NCBI RefSeq assembly: GCF_006546825.1
Contig: NZ_VICC01000006.1
Coordinates: 434,001-498,000 of the forward strand
Reading direction: 5' to 3'
DNA from: Actinomyces oris
Lineage (GTDB): Bacteria > Actinomycetota > Actinomycetes > Actinomycetales > Actinomycetaceae
DNA length: 64,000 bases
Made by a program: the position numbers and the translations under genes. This document shows, in pieces, positions 24,943 to 35,302 of this stretch (position 1 is its first letter; each line of letters begins with the position of its first letter). A model generated the notes under the pieces. The model was not told where the DNA came from. It ran no database searches and worked only from the letters and a program-made list of their open reading frames with translations.

Positions 24943-25725
24943 TCAGATGATGTCGGTGCGTTGGCCCTGACGGAGTCGGGTGACGGCGCGACGGGTGACG
25001 GCCAGCCCGATCCCGGCCCATACGGCGGCGACCGCGAGGTCGCGGCCCAGCAGGGCCGGAACGGCGGCTGCCGGTGCGTCCAGGACCGTCAGGGTGCCGC
25101 TGAGCGGAACCAGGTGGGCCAGAGCCTGCAACCAGGTAGGGCACTGCTCGAGCGGTACGATGACGCCGGTCAGCAGCGGCAGGAACGTGGCGATGATCGT
25201 GGCACCCAGATAGGGATCGGGCAGGTTGACTCCGACACCGGCGGCCATGATCCCCATGAGCAGCCCGCACACGATGGTCGGTGCTGCCAGTGTGATGACA
25301 CGCCCCAGCGCTCCAACGTCGTGCAGCGGTGAGAGCGCGAAGACGACGCCGATCGCGACGATGGCGGTCGAGGCGGCCAGGAGCGCCGGCACGACGGCGA
25401 CGGACAGCCAGTAGGCGACGTCGAGGCGCCTGCGGGTATGGACCTCCTGGAAGACGCCCAGCATCCGGTCCGTGGCCACGGTACCCACCACTCCGGAGGC
25501 CACCGAGACGGCCAGTGCCACCAGGGCCGCTGCGTATCCGGTGCGCACCAGGTCAGGCGCGGAGAGGTCCGAGCCCATGAGGACATCGAAGAGCACGTCC
25601 AGCAGCGGCAGCACCAGCAGCGTGACCACGGCCGTACCCAAAGTCGCGAAGGCCGTCGACGAGGCCCACGAGACACGCACCCCTGAGGAGAACCGGTGGG
25701 CGAAGGCCAGAGCCCGGGCGCGCAT
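24943..25725 (-). CDS. ABC-2 type exporter permease (second)
   Basis: A 260-residue integral membrane protein with six hydrophobic segments. The central pattern, with helices around VITLAAPTIVCGLLMGIMAAGVG and FLPLLTGVIVPLEQCPTWLQ, is that of ABC-2 family permeases, where the conserved PLEQCPTWLQALAHLVPLS segment precedes the last helices. Its ATG overlaps the TGA of the preceding permease by one base. It is the last gene of the three-gene exporter operon and ends 18 bases before the left 45-base repeat. The transported molecule is unknown. Confidence 0.87.
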   Translation of the reverse strand: MRARALAFAHRFSSGVRVSWASSTAFATLGTAVVTLLVLPLLDVLFDVLMGSDLSAPDLVRTGYAAALVALAVSVASGVVGTVATDRMLGVFQEVHTRRRLDVAYWLSVAVVPALLAASTAIVAIGVVFALSPLHDVGALGRVITLAAPTIVCGLLMGIMAAGVGVNLPDPYLGATIIATFLPLLTGVIVPLEQCPTWLQALAHLVPLSGTLTVLDAPAAAVPALLGRDLAVAAVWAGIGLAVTRRAVTRLRQGQRTDII

Positions 25726-26483
25726 CAGACCACCTCCAAGGTGCCGGTCCGTGTCGCCAGACGCAGCGCCCGCCGGCCGAGGAAGGCAGCAAGCCCCAGC
25801 CACGCGGCCGTGCACACCAGCCAAGCGCACAGCGCCACTGCCGACGTCGCCCGGCCCAGCAGCAGCTCGAAGGGTACCGACAACGGCAGGAACCGACTCA
25901 CCACAGCCAGCCAGGCAGGCGGCGTCGTCGAGGTGAACACGATGCCTGAGACCACGAGCACCGGCACCAGCAGCAGCCCCTCGTACTGGATCGCGTTGGG
26001 GGTGAGCACGAACAGCGCCGCGATGACCAGACTCAGGGCAAGGCAGCCGACCAGCAGCATGAGGGCCCCTGCGGTCAGGCGCGCCCAGACCTCCCACCCC
26101 GGCCCCGTGAAGGAGACTGACGTCGACAGCAGCGCCCACGTGCACCACGCCACCGGGAAGGCGACCAGGCCGAAGGACGCCGCCGCGCACACCACGGCCG
26201 CCAACGACCTAAGCGCCCCCACCGGAGCCATGACCAGATGGACCAGCGTGCCCTTGTACCGCTCGAATCCGATGATCCCCGCCGCGCAGGTCGTCGTCGT
26301 CCACATCCCCACGACGCCCCCGCGCACCCAGCCCTGCGTCGGGGTGATCCCGCCCCAGGCCGAGGCCGCCAGGAACTGCACCAGCGTGGTGGATGTCGTG
26401 GTCATGACCATGAGCTGGATGAAGTAGGGAACCGACACGAACTGACGGACGTGAAAGACCGTCATCCTCACCTGACGCCTCAT
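25725..26483 (-). CDS. ABC-2 type exporter permease (first)
   Basis: A 252-residue membrane protein with six hydrophobic segments, including FERYKGTLVHLVMAPVGALR after the second helix and the ABC-2-like VLVVSGIVFTSTTPPAWLAV near the end. It is weakly similar in layout to the next permease, suggesting the two form a heterodimer. The ATG at 26483 overlaps the ATPase stop (ATGA at 26480-26483). Upstream in-frame codons run back into the ATPase gene and are not used. Confidence 0.87.
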   Translation of the reverse strand: MRRQVRMTVFHVRQFVSVPYFIQLMVMTTTSTTLVQFLAASAWGGITPTQGWVRGGVVGMWTTTTCAAGIIGFERYKGTLVHLVMAPVGALRSLAAVVCAAASFGLVAFPVAWCTWALLSTSVSFTGPGWEVWARLTAGALMLLVGCLALSLVIAALFVLTPNAIQYEGLLLVPVLVVSGIVFTSTTPPAWLAVVSRFLPLSVPFELLLGRATSAVALCAWLVCTAAWLGLAAFLGRRALRLATRTGTLEVV

Positions 26484-27475
26484 CGGGCGAGCCTGTCGGC
26501 CAGGGCCAGGTAGGCCTCCTCCAGGGAGACTGGCCGTGTCAGCAGGTCCGAAGGCGCTCCCACGCCGGCTTCGGCCAGGACCTGGCGAACCCGCTCGTCG
26601 GCGTCGGTAGTGCCGGCAGCCTCGGAAGCCCAGTAGATGGTCACGGCCCACCGGGCCGAGGAGGCGCGCTGCTTCACCGTCGCCAGCGAGCCCAGACCAC
26701 TGCGAAGCGCCTCGACGGCGCCCCCGTGGCGGGCCGGTAACGTGAAAGTCGTGGTGGCACTCACCCCGGCCAAGGCGGACACGTCACCCACGCCGCCGCG
26801 CACGACGATCCGGCCCGCCCCGATCACCGAGATGATGTCGGCCAGCTCCTCGACCTCCGGCATCGAGTGCGAGGTCAATAGCACCCCCGTTCCCCGCTGC
26901 GCCAGCTCACGCACCAGATCGCGTACCTGCAGCGCCACGTCCGGGTCCAAGCCGGTGGTGGGCTCATCCAGCAGCAGGAGAGCCGGCGACCCGAGCAGCG
27001 CCCGGGCCAGGTGCAGACGCTGCCGCATCCCTCGAGACAGCTCGCCCGCCTTGCGGGACGCCGCCTCGGCCAGCCCCACACGCTCCAGGGCGTCCATGAC
27101 CGCGCTGTGTCGCCGTCGGACGTCAAGGCCCTGAATATCGGCGAAGAACAGCAGGTTGTCGCGTGCCGTAGCCCGCGGGTAGAACCCCAGCTCACCACCC
27201 AAGACCAGGCCCAGCCGGGACCTGGCCCGCTCCGGATGGCGCACCGCGTCGATGCCATCGACCCAGACCTCACCCGACGTCGGAGCCAGCAGCGTGGCAC
27301 ACATCCGCACCGTCGTCGTCTTACCGGCACCGTTGGGCCCCAGCAGACCATGGACCTGCCCCGCCCCGACGTCCAGGGACACATCCTCCACGGCGACGAA
27401 GGTTTTGTCCTTTTTCCCGAAGGAGCGAACCAGGTGGGAGGCACGCAGCAGCAAATCTCCATCAAGTAATACCAT
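26480..27475 (-). CDS. ABC exporter ATP-binding protein
   Basis: A 331-residue nucleotide-binding protein. Walker A GPNGAGKTT is near residue 48, the signature LSRGMRQRLHLARAL near 145, Walker B LLLLDEPTTGLDPD near 165-178, and the switch histidine lies in LLTSHSMPEVEELAD. A C-terminal extension of about 100 residues follows, as in CcmA/DrrA-type ATPases of drug, lantibiotic or hemolysin exporters. The ATG at 27475 is preceded by GGAGGGG. It heads the three-gene exporter operon, probably driven from the AT-rich spacer upstream. There is no self-resistance or biosynthetic gene nearby to suggest the cargo. Confidence 0.92.
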   Translation of the reverse strand: MVLLDGDLLLRASHLVRSFGKKDKTFVAVEDVSLDVGAGQVHGLLGPNGAGKTTTVRMCATLLAPTSGEVWVDGIDAVRHPERARSRLGLVLGGELGFYPRATARDNLLFFADIQGLDVRRRHSAVMDALERVGLAEAASRKAGELSRGMRQRLHLARALLGSPALLLLDEPTTGLDPDVALQVRDLVRELAQRGTGVLLTSHSMPEVEELADIISVIGAGRIVVRGGVGDVSALAGVSATTTFTLPARHGGAVEALRSGLGSLATVKQRASSARWAVTIYWASEAAGTTDADERVRQVLAEAGVGAPSDLLTRPVSLEEAYLALADRLAR

Positions 27476-27727
27476 AGAGCCCCTCCACCCCCAAAGGATC
27501 ACGATAGATAACGTCAGCCACTCTCTCAGCCTACAGTCGCCAAAGAATAAAATGAATGCATCAATTGCATGCTTTAAATCAGCAAGAGCAGATCACCCAA
27601 CACGACTGCACCGACTGCCGGCCGTGATTCCATCCCGTCATCATGCCGGCAAATACTCGCACCTTTATATAAGATACTTTACGTATCAAAAATACAGTTC
27701 GCAACACTTGACGTGTAGTCAAGATTC
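27476..27727. other. AT-rich spacer upstream of the ABC exporter with small inverted repeats
   Basis: No gene is seen. Base composition is clearly AT-richer than the surroundings, especially 27530-27590 and 27655-27720. Inverted repeats include GATAC-TTTAC-GTATC (about 27673-27687) and CTTGAC-GTGTA-GTCAAG (27707-27723). The region probably holds the exporter promoter and operators; composition suggests foreign origin. Confidence 0.6.
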
Positions 27728-27772
27728 GAAGATGACGTGCAGCACGGGGACAATGAGACCACATGCTGAGGC
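27728..27772. repeat. 45-base direct repeat, right copy
   Basis: Perfect copy of 24881-24925. On the minus strand it contains a broken trmL 5' end (GTG CTG CAC GTC ATC TTC) that runs into the spacer. It lies immediately upstream of the plus-strand GNAT gene, whose possible early ATG at 27763 is inside it. Confidence 0.92.
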
Positions 27773-27813
27773 GTCCCGGCGGCGACTGCGCCACGGCTGC
27801 CATGATCGACGCC

Positions 27814-28467
27814 ATGAGCACCACTGAGTCACATGCCACCTCCCCCGTCCTGACCTGTGGCGTGCTGGAAGGCGGCATCGTGCGTCTGGAGCCGCTGACG
27901 CCTGAGCACGTGCCGGGGCTGCAGATGGCCGCCGAGGGGGCCGCGACCAGCCCCTTCGCCACGGTGCCGACGCCGGAGACGGTCGAGGACTACGTGTCCC
28001 GCAGCCTGGCCCGCCGGGACACGGGTACCTACGCGCCCTTCGCCCAGGTGGAGGTCGCCACCGGCCGCGTCGTCGGGCACACCGCCTACCTGACGCCCCG
28101 GTGGATGCCGGACGGGCGGCTCTTCGCCGTCGAGGTCGGTTCCTCCTGGCTCTCCCCCACTGTTCGTGGCACCGCCGTCAACCCGGCTGCCAAGCTCCTG
28201 CTGCTGGCGCAGGCCCTCGAGGACTGGGGCGTGGACCGCGTGGACATCAAGACCGATGCACGCAATGAGGTGGCTCGCGGCGCGATCGCAGCGCTGGGGG
28301 CGACCTTCGAAGGGGTCCTGCACGCCTGGCAGCCCTCCCTGGCGCTCGGCGAGGAGGGGCGCACGCGCGACACGGCCATGTTCGCCATCACCCCGGAGCA
28401 GTGGCCCGGGGTCAGGATCTGTCTGGTGGAGCGCATCGAGAGACGCTCGACGTCGTCGAAAGGATGA
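27814..28467 (+). CDS. GNAT family acetyltransferase (RimJ/RimL-like)
   Basis: A 217-residue protein of the Acetyltransf_3 type: an N-terminal strand GGIVRLEPLTPEHVPGLQ, the central VVGHTAYLTPRWMPDGRLFAVEVGSSW reduced to the usual beta-bulge region, a coenzyme-A-binding stretch near SPTVRGTAVNPAAKLLLL, and the RVDIKTDARNEVARGAIAALG helix typical of RimJ/RimL proteins. The substrate is unknown. In-frame ATGs also occur at 27763 and 27802; 27814 (MSTTESHATSP) is chosen because earlier codons derive partly from the 45-base repeat. A YbaK-like gene follows after six bases. Confidence 0.85.
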   Translation: MSTTESHATSPVLTCGVLEGGIVRLEPLTPEHVPGLQMAAEGAATSPFATVPTPETVEDYVSRSLARRDTGTYAPFAQVEVATGRVVGHTAYLTPRWMPDGRLFAVEVGSSWLSPTVRGTAVNPAAKLLLLAQALEDWGVDRVDIKTDARNEVARGAIAALGATFEGVLHAWQPSLALGEEGRTRDTAMFAITPEQWPGVRICLVERIERRSTSSKG

Positions 28468-28473
28468 GAAGGA

Positions 28474-29067
28474 ATGACTGAGCTTCGTGATCCGGCTGAG
28501 GTCTTCGCCGCAGAGATCGGCTGGCAGCCGGCGCTGGAGCGTACTGACCTGCTCGCCGAGCCCGTGGCCGCCGCGCTGCGGGCGCTGGAGGCGGCCTCAC
28601 CCGAGGGCGCGGATCTGGCCCGTCAGGCGCAGGTGGTGCCCATTGATCCGTCCCACTCCGACACCGACGCCCTCAATGCGCACTACGCCCTGGATCCTGA
28701 GGCGACTGGGAACTGCGTGCTCGTGGCCGGTAAGCGGACCGGCCAGGAGCGCATCGCCGCCTGCGTCGTGCGCGCCACCGACTTCGCCGACGTCAACCAC
28801 GTCGTCAAGAAGCGCATCGACGTGCGCAAGGCCTCGTTCCTGCCGGTGGAGCGGGCCGTGGAGATGAGTGGCATGGAGTACGGCGGAATCACCCCGGTCG
28901 GCCTGCCCGAGGACTGGCACCTCTTCGTCGACGGCGCCGTGGCGGACCGGGCCACCGTGCTCATCGGCTCGGGCGTGCGCCACTCCAAGCTCCTGGTGCC
29001 CGGGGCACTGCTGGTGGCGCTGCCGGGGGCCGAGCTGGTTGAGGACCTGGGAGTACGCCCCGCCTGA
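28474..29067 (+). CDS. YbaK/EbsC-type aminoacyl-tRNA deacylase family protein
   Basis: A 197-residue protein with the YbaK/ProRS-editing fold. Conserved features are the segment CVLVAGKRTGQERIAACVVR, ADVNHVVKKRIDVRKASFLP with the basic patch near residue 115, and the GGITPVGLPEDWHLFVD region ending in LIGSGVRHSKLLVPGALL. Members hydrolyse mischarged aminoacyl-tRNA such as Cys-tRNA(Pro) or Ala-tRNA(Pro). It follows the GNAT gene by six bases and shares its transcript. Which mischarged tRNA it edits cannot be said. Confidence 0.88.
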   Translation: MTELRDPAEVFAAEIGWQPALERTDLLAEPVAAALRALEAASPEGADLARQAQVVPIDPSHSDTDALNAHYALDPEATGNCVLVAGKRTGQERIAACVVRATDFADVNHVVKKRIDVRKASFLPVERAVEMSGMEYGGITPVGLPEDWHLFVDGAVADRATVLIGSGVRHSKLLVPGALLVALPGAELVEDLGVRPA

Positions 29068-29096
29068 ACGGGTCGGTCGAACCGTTCAGGCGGGGC
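29057..29096. terminator. Bidirectional terminator hairpin between ybaK-like gene and flavoprotein gene
   Basis: Perfect 15-base arms, GCCCCGCCTGAACGG (29057-29071) and its complement (29082-29096), with a ten-base loop. It begins within the last codons of the YbaK-like gene and lies 15 bases past the converging flavoprotein stop, so it can serve both. Confidence 0.8.
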
Positions 29097-29110
29097 CAGT
29101 CCTCAGGCTC

Positions 29111-30562
29111 TCAGCCCAGGGAGTCCAGGACGATGTTGAGTCCCTCGCTCATGGTGGGGTGGGTGATGACGGCGTCGCGCACCTGCTGCCACGTCAGGTC
29201 ACCCAGCATCGCCATCTGGATGCTGGTGACGACCTCGCTGGCCTCGGCGCCGATGATGGCAGCACCCAGGATCAGGTCGGTGCGGGAGTCGATGATGACC
29301 TTGAAGAAGCCCTCGGTGCGGCCCAGGGTCTTGGCGCGCGGGACGGCCGCCGTCGGGGTCTTGGCGACGCGCACCTCGTAGCCGGCCTCGCGGGCCTCGG
29401 CCTCGCTCAGCCCCACGTGCCCGAGCTCGGGCGTGGTGAAGACGGCCCAGGGGATGAGGCGCCCAGTGGTGGAGGCCTCCTTGCCGGCGAAGAGGTCGCG
29501 CAGGACACGGAAGTCGTTCCAGGAGGCGTGGGTGAACTGGGGCGTTCCGGCCACGTCACCGGCGGCGTAGACGTTCTCGGCGGTGGTGCGCAGGTGGTCG
29601 TCGACGCGCACGAAGCCGCGCTCGGTCAGCTCCACGCCCGCGGTCTCCAGGCCGAGGCCGGCGGTGACGGGGGTGCGGCCCAGGGCGACGAGCAGGTGGG
29701 ATCCGCTCACCTCATGCCCGTCGGCGGTGGTGACGACGACACCGTTCCCGTCGGCCGCGGCGGCGACCTTCGAGGCGAGTGCACCAGTCAGGACCGTGAC
29801 CCCCAGGGCCTCCAGGCCGGCGGTTACCTCAGCGGCGACGTCCTCGTCCTCGCGGTCCAGGATGTGCGGCCCGGCGTGGACGATGGTGACCGGGACACCG
29901 AGGAGCCCCATGAGGGAGGCCATCTCGACGCCGATGACGCCGCCGCCCAGGACGATGAGGCTACTGGGCAGCTCGGGCAGGGTGAGCAGGTCCTCGCTGG
30001 TCCAGTAGCGCACGTCGGACAGGCCCTCGATCGGGGGGACCGACGGCGTGGTGCCGGTGTTGATGAGGACCTTGGCGCCGCGCACGCGCCGCAGGCCGCC
30101 GTCGTTCAGGGCGATCTCGACGGTGCGCTCCCCCACGAAGCGGGCGGTGCCCTTGACGAAGTCCATGCCGGAGGCGGGGAACATCTTCTCGTGGGCGGTC
30201 ACCATGCCGCCCACGACGGCCTCCTTGCGGGCGCGGAAGGAGGCCAGCTCGATGCGGGCTTGGGCCAGAGCGTCGGCGCCGCCGTCCTGCTCGGGCAGGG
30301 TGACACCGTAGGCCTGCGAGCCCTGGACCTCACGGAGGACACGGGCGGCGGAGATGAGGGTCTTGGTGGGGATGCAGGCGACGTTGATGCAGGTGCCGCC
30401 CACCTTGTCCCGCTCCACCATGACGACCTTGTCACCGGCCTTGGCGCGCAGCATCGCCAGGGACTTGCCCGCCTTGCCGCCTCCGACGACGAGAAGGTCG
30501 ACCTCCTCGACCGGAACGTCTGTCTGGTTGGTCGCGTCGCTGTTGACGGTGGACTGTGACAT
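29111..30562 (-). CDS. Pyridine nucleotide-disulfide oxidoreductase, RclA/MerA-like
   Basis: A 483-residue class I flavoprotein disulfide reductase. The FAD motif VVGGGKAGKSLA is near residue 24, the redox-active cysteines are in GGTCINVACIPTKTL near residue 53, the NAD(P) motif VLGGGVIGVEMAS is near 195, YAAGDVAG is near 330, and the C-terminal HPTMSEGLN carries the dimer-interface histidine. The spacing and the GKAGKSLA and HPTMSEGLN motifs resemble RclA, which defends against hypochlorous acid and reduces metals, and MerA, more than dihydrolipoyl dehydrogenase. No lipoyl enzyme genes are nearby. ATG at 30562 has GGAGA ten bases upstream. Confidence 0.85.
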   Translation of the reverse strand: MSQSTVNSDATNQTDVPVEEVDLLVVGGGKAGKSLAMLRAKAGDKVVMVERDKVGGTCINVACIPTKTLISAARVLREVQGSQAYGVTLPEQDGGADALAQARIELASFRARKEAVVGGMVTAHEKMFPASGMDFVKGTARFVGERTVEIALNDGGLRRVRGAKVLINTGTTPSVPPIEGLSDVRYWTSEDLLTLPELPSSLIVLGGGVIGVEMASLMGLLGVPVTIVHAGPHILDREDEDVAAEVTAGLEALGVTVLTGALASKVAAAADGNGVVVTTADGHEVSGSHLLVALGRTPVTAGLGLETAGVELTERGFVRVDDHLRTTAENVYAAGDVAGTPQFTHASWNDFRVLRDLFAGKEASTTGRLIPWAVFTTPELGHVGLSEAEAREAGYEVRVAKTPTAAVPRAKTLGRTEGFFKVIIDSRTDLILGAAIIGAEASEVVTSIQMAMLGDLTWQQVRDAVITHPTMSEGLNIVLDSLG

Positions 30563-30764
30563 GAGTACGCATCTCCTTCGGCGGTCGCCGCTCGGCATGA
30601 TCTGAACGCCAGGGCAACGGGAAGCGAAGGGCCGCTATTCCGGGGCGACTGCCCAAGGTCTCAGCGAATCGCAGACAGCAGCCGGGGAATCATCACGCAG
30701 CCCTCCCCTCCCAACCGGTCATTGAGGCGACTTATCCTTTCGTCCTCACTGATACCTGGCAGCC

Positions 30765-31346
30765 CTACTGCTCGCCGAGAGCAACCAGGGCTGCATCCAG
30801 AGAATCAACGAGTGTGACAAAACTCACGTCAATGGAGGCATTCATGGCGAAGCCACCGTGGACCTCAATATCCACGAAGCCATGGAGTGACGCCCGGGTC
30901 ATTCGCACAGCGTCGATGATCCGATCATCGGGGATGCGGTAGCCGCCCAGCGCCGCGGTGACGATGGCAACCGTGCGTTGCGCAGCGGATGACCGTAGCG
31001 GACTCAGGCTCCTGTCCGAGGCCTCGGCGGGGACTTGGGTCATCGGATAGAGCCCGGGGTGCGCGTGGGCGAAGCCTCGATAGGCGTCGGCAAGGGCTCG
31101 CAGGGCATCAGGCCCGGCCAACCCCATGACGGAGGCTGCCAGACGGTCGGCGAGCTCGTCCACCGCCCGCACGGAGACTCCTCGGACCAGGTCGCTCATA
31201 CCGGAGACATGCTTGTACAGGCTCGGCGGCGCGACTCCCAGATCGGCAGCCAGCCGGCTCAGGGACAGTTCCTCAAGGCCGTGCTCGTCAACGATCTGCG
31301 CGGCTCGTTCCACCACGCGTTCGGCGCTCAGCCCTGCTCGTGGCAT
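30765..31346 (-). CDS. TetR family regulator with WHG-type C-terminal domain
   Basis: A 193-residue regulator. The helix-turn-helix occupies residues about 8-55 (LSLSRLAADLGVAPPSLYKHV), and the C-terminal half contains the RASLHGFVDIEVHGGFAM segment that defines the TetR_C WHG subgroup. Its start overlaps the end of the upstream alpha/beta-hydrolase gene by 19 bases, with GAGGAG before the ATG, so both are on one transcript. The inverted repeat at the hydrolase start codon is the probable operator. The inducing ligand is likely a hydrolase substrate or product, which is inference. Confidence 0.88.
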   Translation of the reverse strand: MPRAGLSAERVVERAAQIVDEHGLEELSLSRLAADLGVAPPSLYKHVSGMSDLVRGVSVRAVDELADRLAASVMGLAGPDALRALADAYRGFAHAHPGLYPMTQVPAEASDRSLSPLRSSAAQRTVAIVTAALGGYRIPDDRIIDAVRMTRASLHGFVDIEVHGGFAMNASIDVSFVTLVDSLDAALVALGEQ

Positions 31347-32245
31347 CGTGCGCTCCTCGCCTCTCCCCCCGCCGGCCTTGCCTCAGCATTGCCGGCGATC
31401 ATACGCCAGGCGAAGTCGACCACCTGTGGCCCAACGAGGCCGGGACGTTCCAGCATCGGGGCGTGCCCCGCACCGGGAACGATGACAACCTCTCCCCCAC
31501 CTCCACCAACAGCGCTTGCTACCCAGGCGGCCTCAGCCGCAGGCTCCTTCCAATCTGGATCCTCCTTCCCCATAACCACGAGGGCGGGACAATCCACCTT
31601 GTCCAGCCACGGGGAGACAACGCGGTGATCAGTACGAGTCGTCGCCCAGAAGGCGCGCCAGCGCCCCGGACGGCACAGCAGGCCCGTCAGACGCGTGGCC
31701 CGCTGCTGGGCATCAGGTAGACCGGGCCACAATCTGGCGGAGTAGCTGTTCCACACAGCAGACCCCCAAGGGCGCATCAAAGCAGCCCCAAGCATGGTGC
31801 GCTGCACGAGCGTCCGGACTCGACTCTGCGGCCCACGCAAGAAGGGGCAGACGAGGACGAGCCCACACACCAGGTCAGGGCGACGCCCGGCGGCGATCAC
31901 TGCAGCGGCTCCGGACATGGAGGCACCCACAAGGATGGCGGGACCGGCGTCGAGAACCTCAATCAGGGCAATGAGGTCGGCTGCGGTGGCCTCATCGCCG
32001 TAGGCGGTGAAGGTCGCCGAGCTGTCCCCGTGACCGCGCAGATCCGCAGTGACGACACGAAACCCCGCCTCGTTCAGGGACTGCGCCAGCGGCGCGTAGA
32101 CGTCCCGCACGTCCCCCATGGCCGGCGAGCAGACGACAAGCGGCCGACTCGGTACATCCGATCCATCACTTGTACCGACAGGCTCGTGCACCTCGTAAGC
32201 GATGGTGCCGCCCGGCACCTCAAGTTGGCTAATACTCATAGCCAT
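31328..32245 (-). CDS. Alpha/beta-fold hydrolase
   Basis: A 305-residue alpha/beta hydrolase. The nucleophile elbow is GASMSG (catalytic serine) near residue 110, the oxyanion region follows VVCSPAMGD, the Asp lies in MGKEDPDWKE, and the His in PGAGHAPMLERPG. LRGHGDS is the usual strand-4 marker. The substrate is unknown; esterase or lactonase activity is family level. Two nearby ATGs (32245, 32239) are possible starts and both lie next to or in the 19-base inverted repeat, with no clear Shine-Dalgarno sequence, so leaderless expression is possible. It is followed by its overlapping TetR gene. Confidence 0.87.
   Translation of the reverse strand: MAMSISQLEVPGGTIAYEVHEPVGTSDGSDVPSRPLVVCSPAMGDVRDVYAPLAQSLNEAGFRVVTADLRGHGDSSATFTAYGDEATAADLIALIEVLDAGPAILVGASMSGAAAVIAAGRRPDLVCGLVLVCPFLRGPQSRVRTLVQRTMLGAALMRPWGSAVWNSYSARLWPGLPDAQQRATRLTGLLCRPGRWRAFWATTRTDHRVVSPWLDKVDCPALVVMGKEDPDWKEPAAEAAWVASAVGGGGGEVVIVPGAGHAPMLERPGLVGPQVVDFAWRMIAGNAEARPAGGEARSARCHEQG
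32226..32244 (-). promoter_or_regulatory. Inverted repeat at the hydrolase start, candidate TetR operator
   Basis: TGGCTA (32226-32231) and TAGCCA (32239-32244) are perfect six-base arms separated by seven bases and overlap the start codons of the hydrolase gene. TetR sites of this size commonly overlap starts or promoters of the regulated operon. Confidence 0.45.
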
Positions 32246-32335
32246 TAAGCTACCGACAATAACCTCTGTGGGCAAGCAGCCCTTCCAGACCTGATCTCAG
32301 GCCAAGGAGGCTCTCACCATCGCGCCCATCAACAA

Positions 32336-32375
32336 CAACGCGGGGCGATCGCTGATCTGCGATCGCCCCGCGTTG
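32336..32375 (-). terminator. Strong hairpin terminator after acnA
   Basis: Perfect 17-base arms (CAACGCGGGGCGATCGC at 32336-32352 and its complement at 32359-32375) with a six-base loop, 16 bases past the aconitase stop. It separates acnA from the hydrolase-TetR operon. Confidence 0.88.
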
Positions 32376-32390
32376 TCAACGCACGAGGTC

Positions 32391-35063
<2,673 letters not shown>

Positions 35064-35302
35064 CGGGACTCACTTCCAGTTGTCGTACCGATCCGGCCCG
35101 CTGCACCACCTCGGGTCTGTCACGCGGACCTGCGGTGACAGTCAGGTGGAGAGCTGCGCGGATGCTCCGGAGTGGACCGTAGCCCACGGCGTGTCATCCG
35201 TTGTCAATACGTAGGGAAGGCTGACCAAACTCGGTGTGTGGGCGGGCGCCCCGGGGACGCATTTGGTGACGCCGGCCGCACGCAACCCCACTGACCACCC
35301 GT

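Larger units (their letters stand above)
24926..27727. mobile_element. Putative inserted ABC-exporter cassette between the 45-base repeats
   Basis: The 2.8 kb between the direct repeats holds three overlapping ABC genes and an AT-rich spacer. Removing it together with one repeat copy would restore a simple divergent trmL/GNAT intergenic region. No transposase or integrase is present, so the mechanism is unknown; insertion is inferred from the repeat geometry. Confidence 0.55.

Noticed and set aside
24899-25270. N-terminal extension of TrmL
   Set aside because: It would run through the cassette permease gene and is not protein-like; the family starts at the GTG at 24898.
24881-27772. Simple IS element interpretation of the 45-base repeats
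   Set aside because: There is no transposase gene and no terminal inverted repeats were seen at the cassette edges; 45 bases is too long for a usual target duplication.
28868-30559. 563-codon plus-strand frame opposite the flavoprotein gene
   Set aside because: Gly/Asp/Val-rich low-complexity product typical of an antisense shadow; the minus-strand frame has clear FAD and cysteine motifs.
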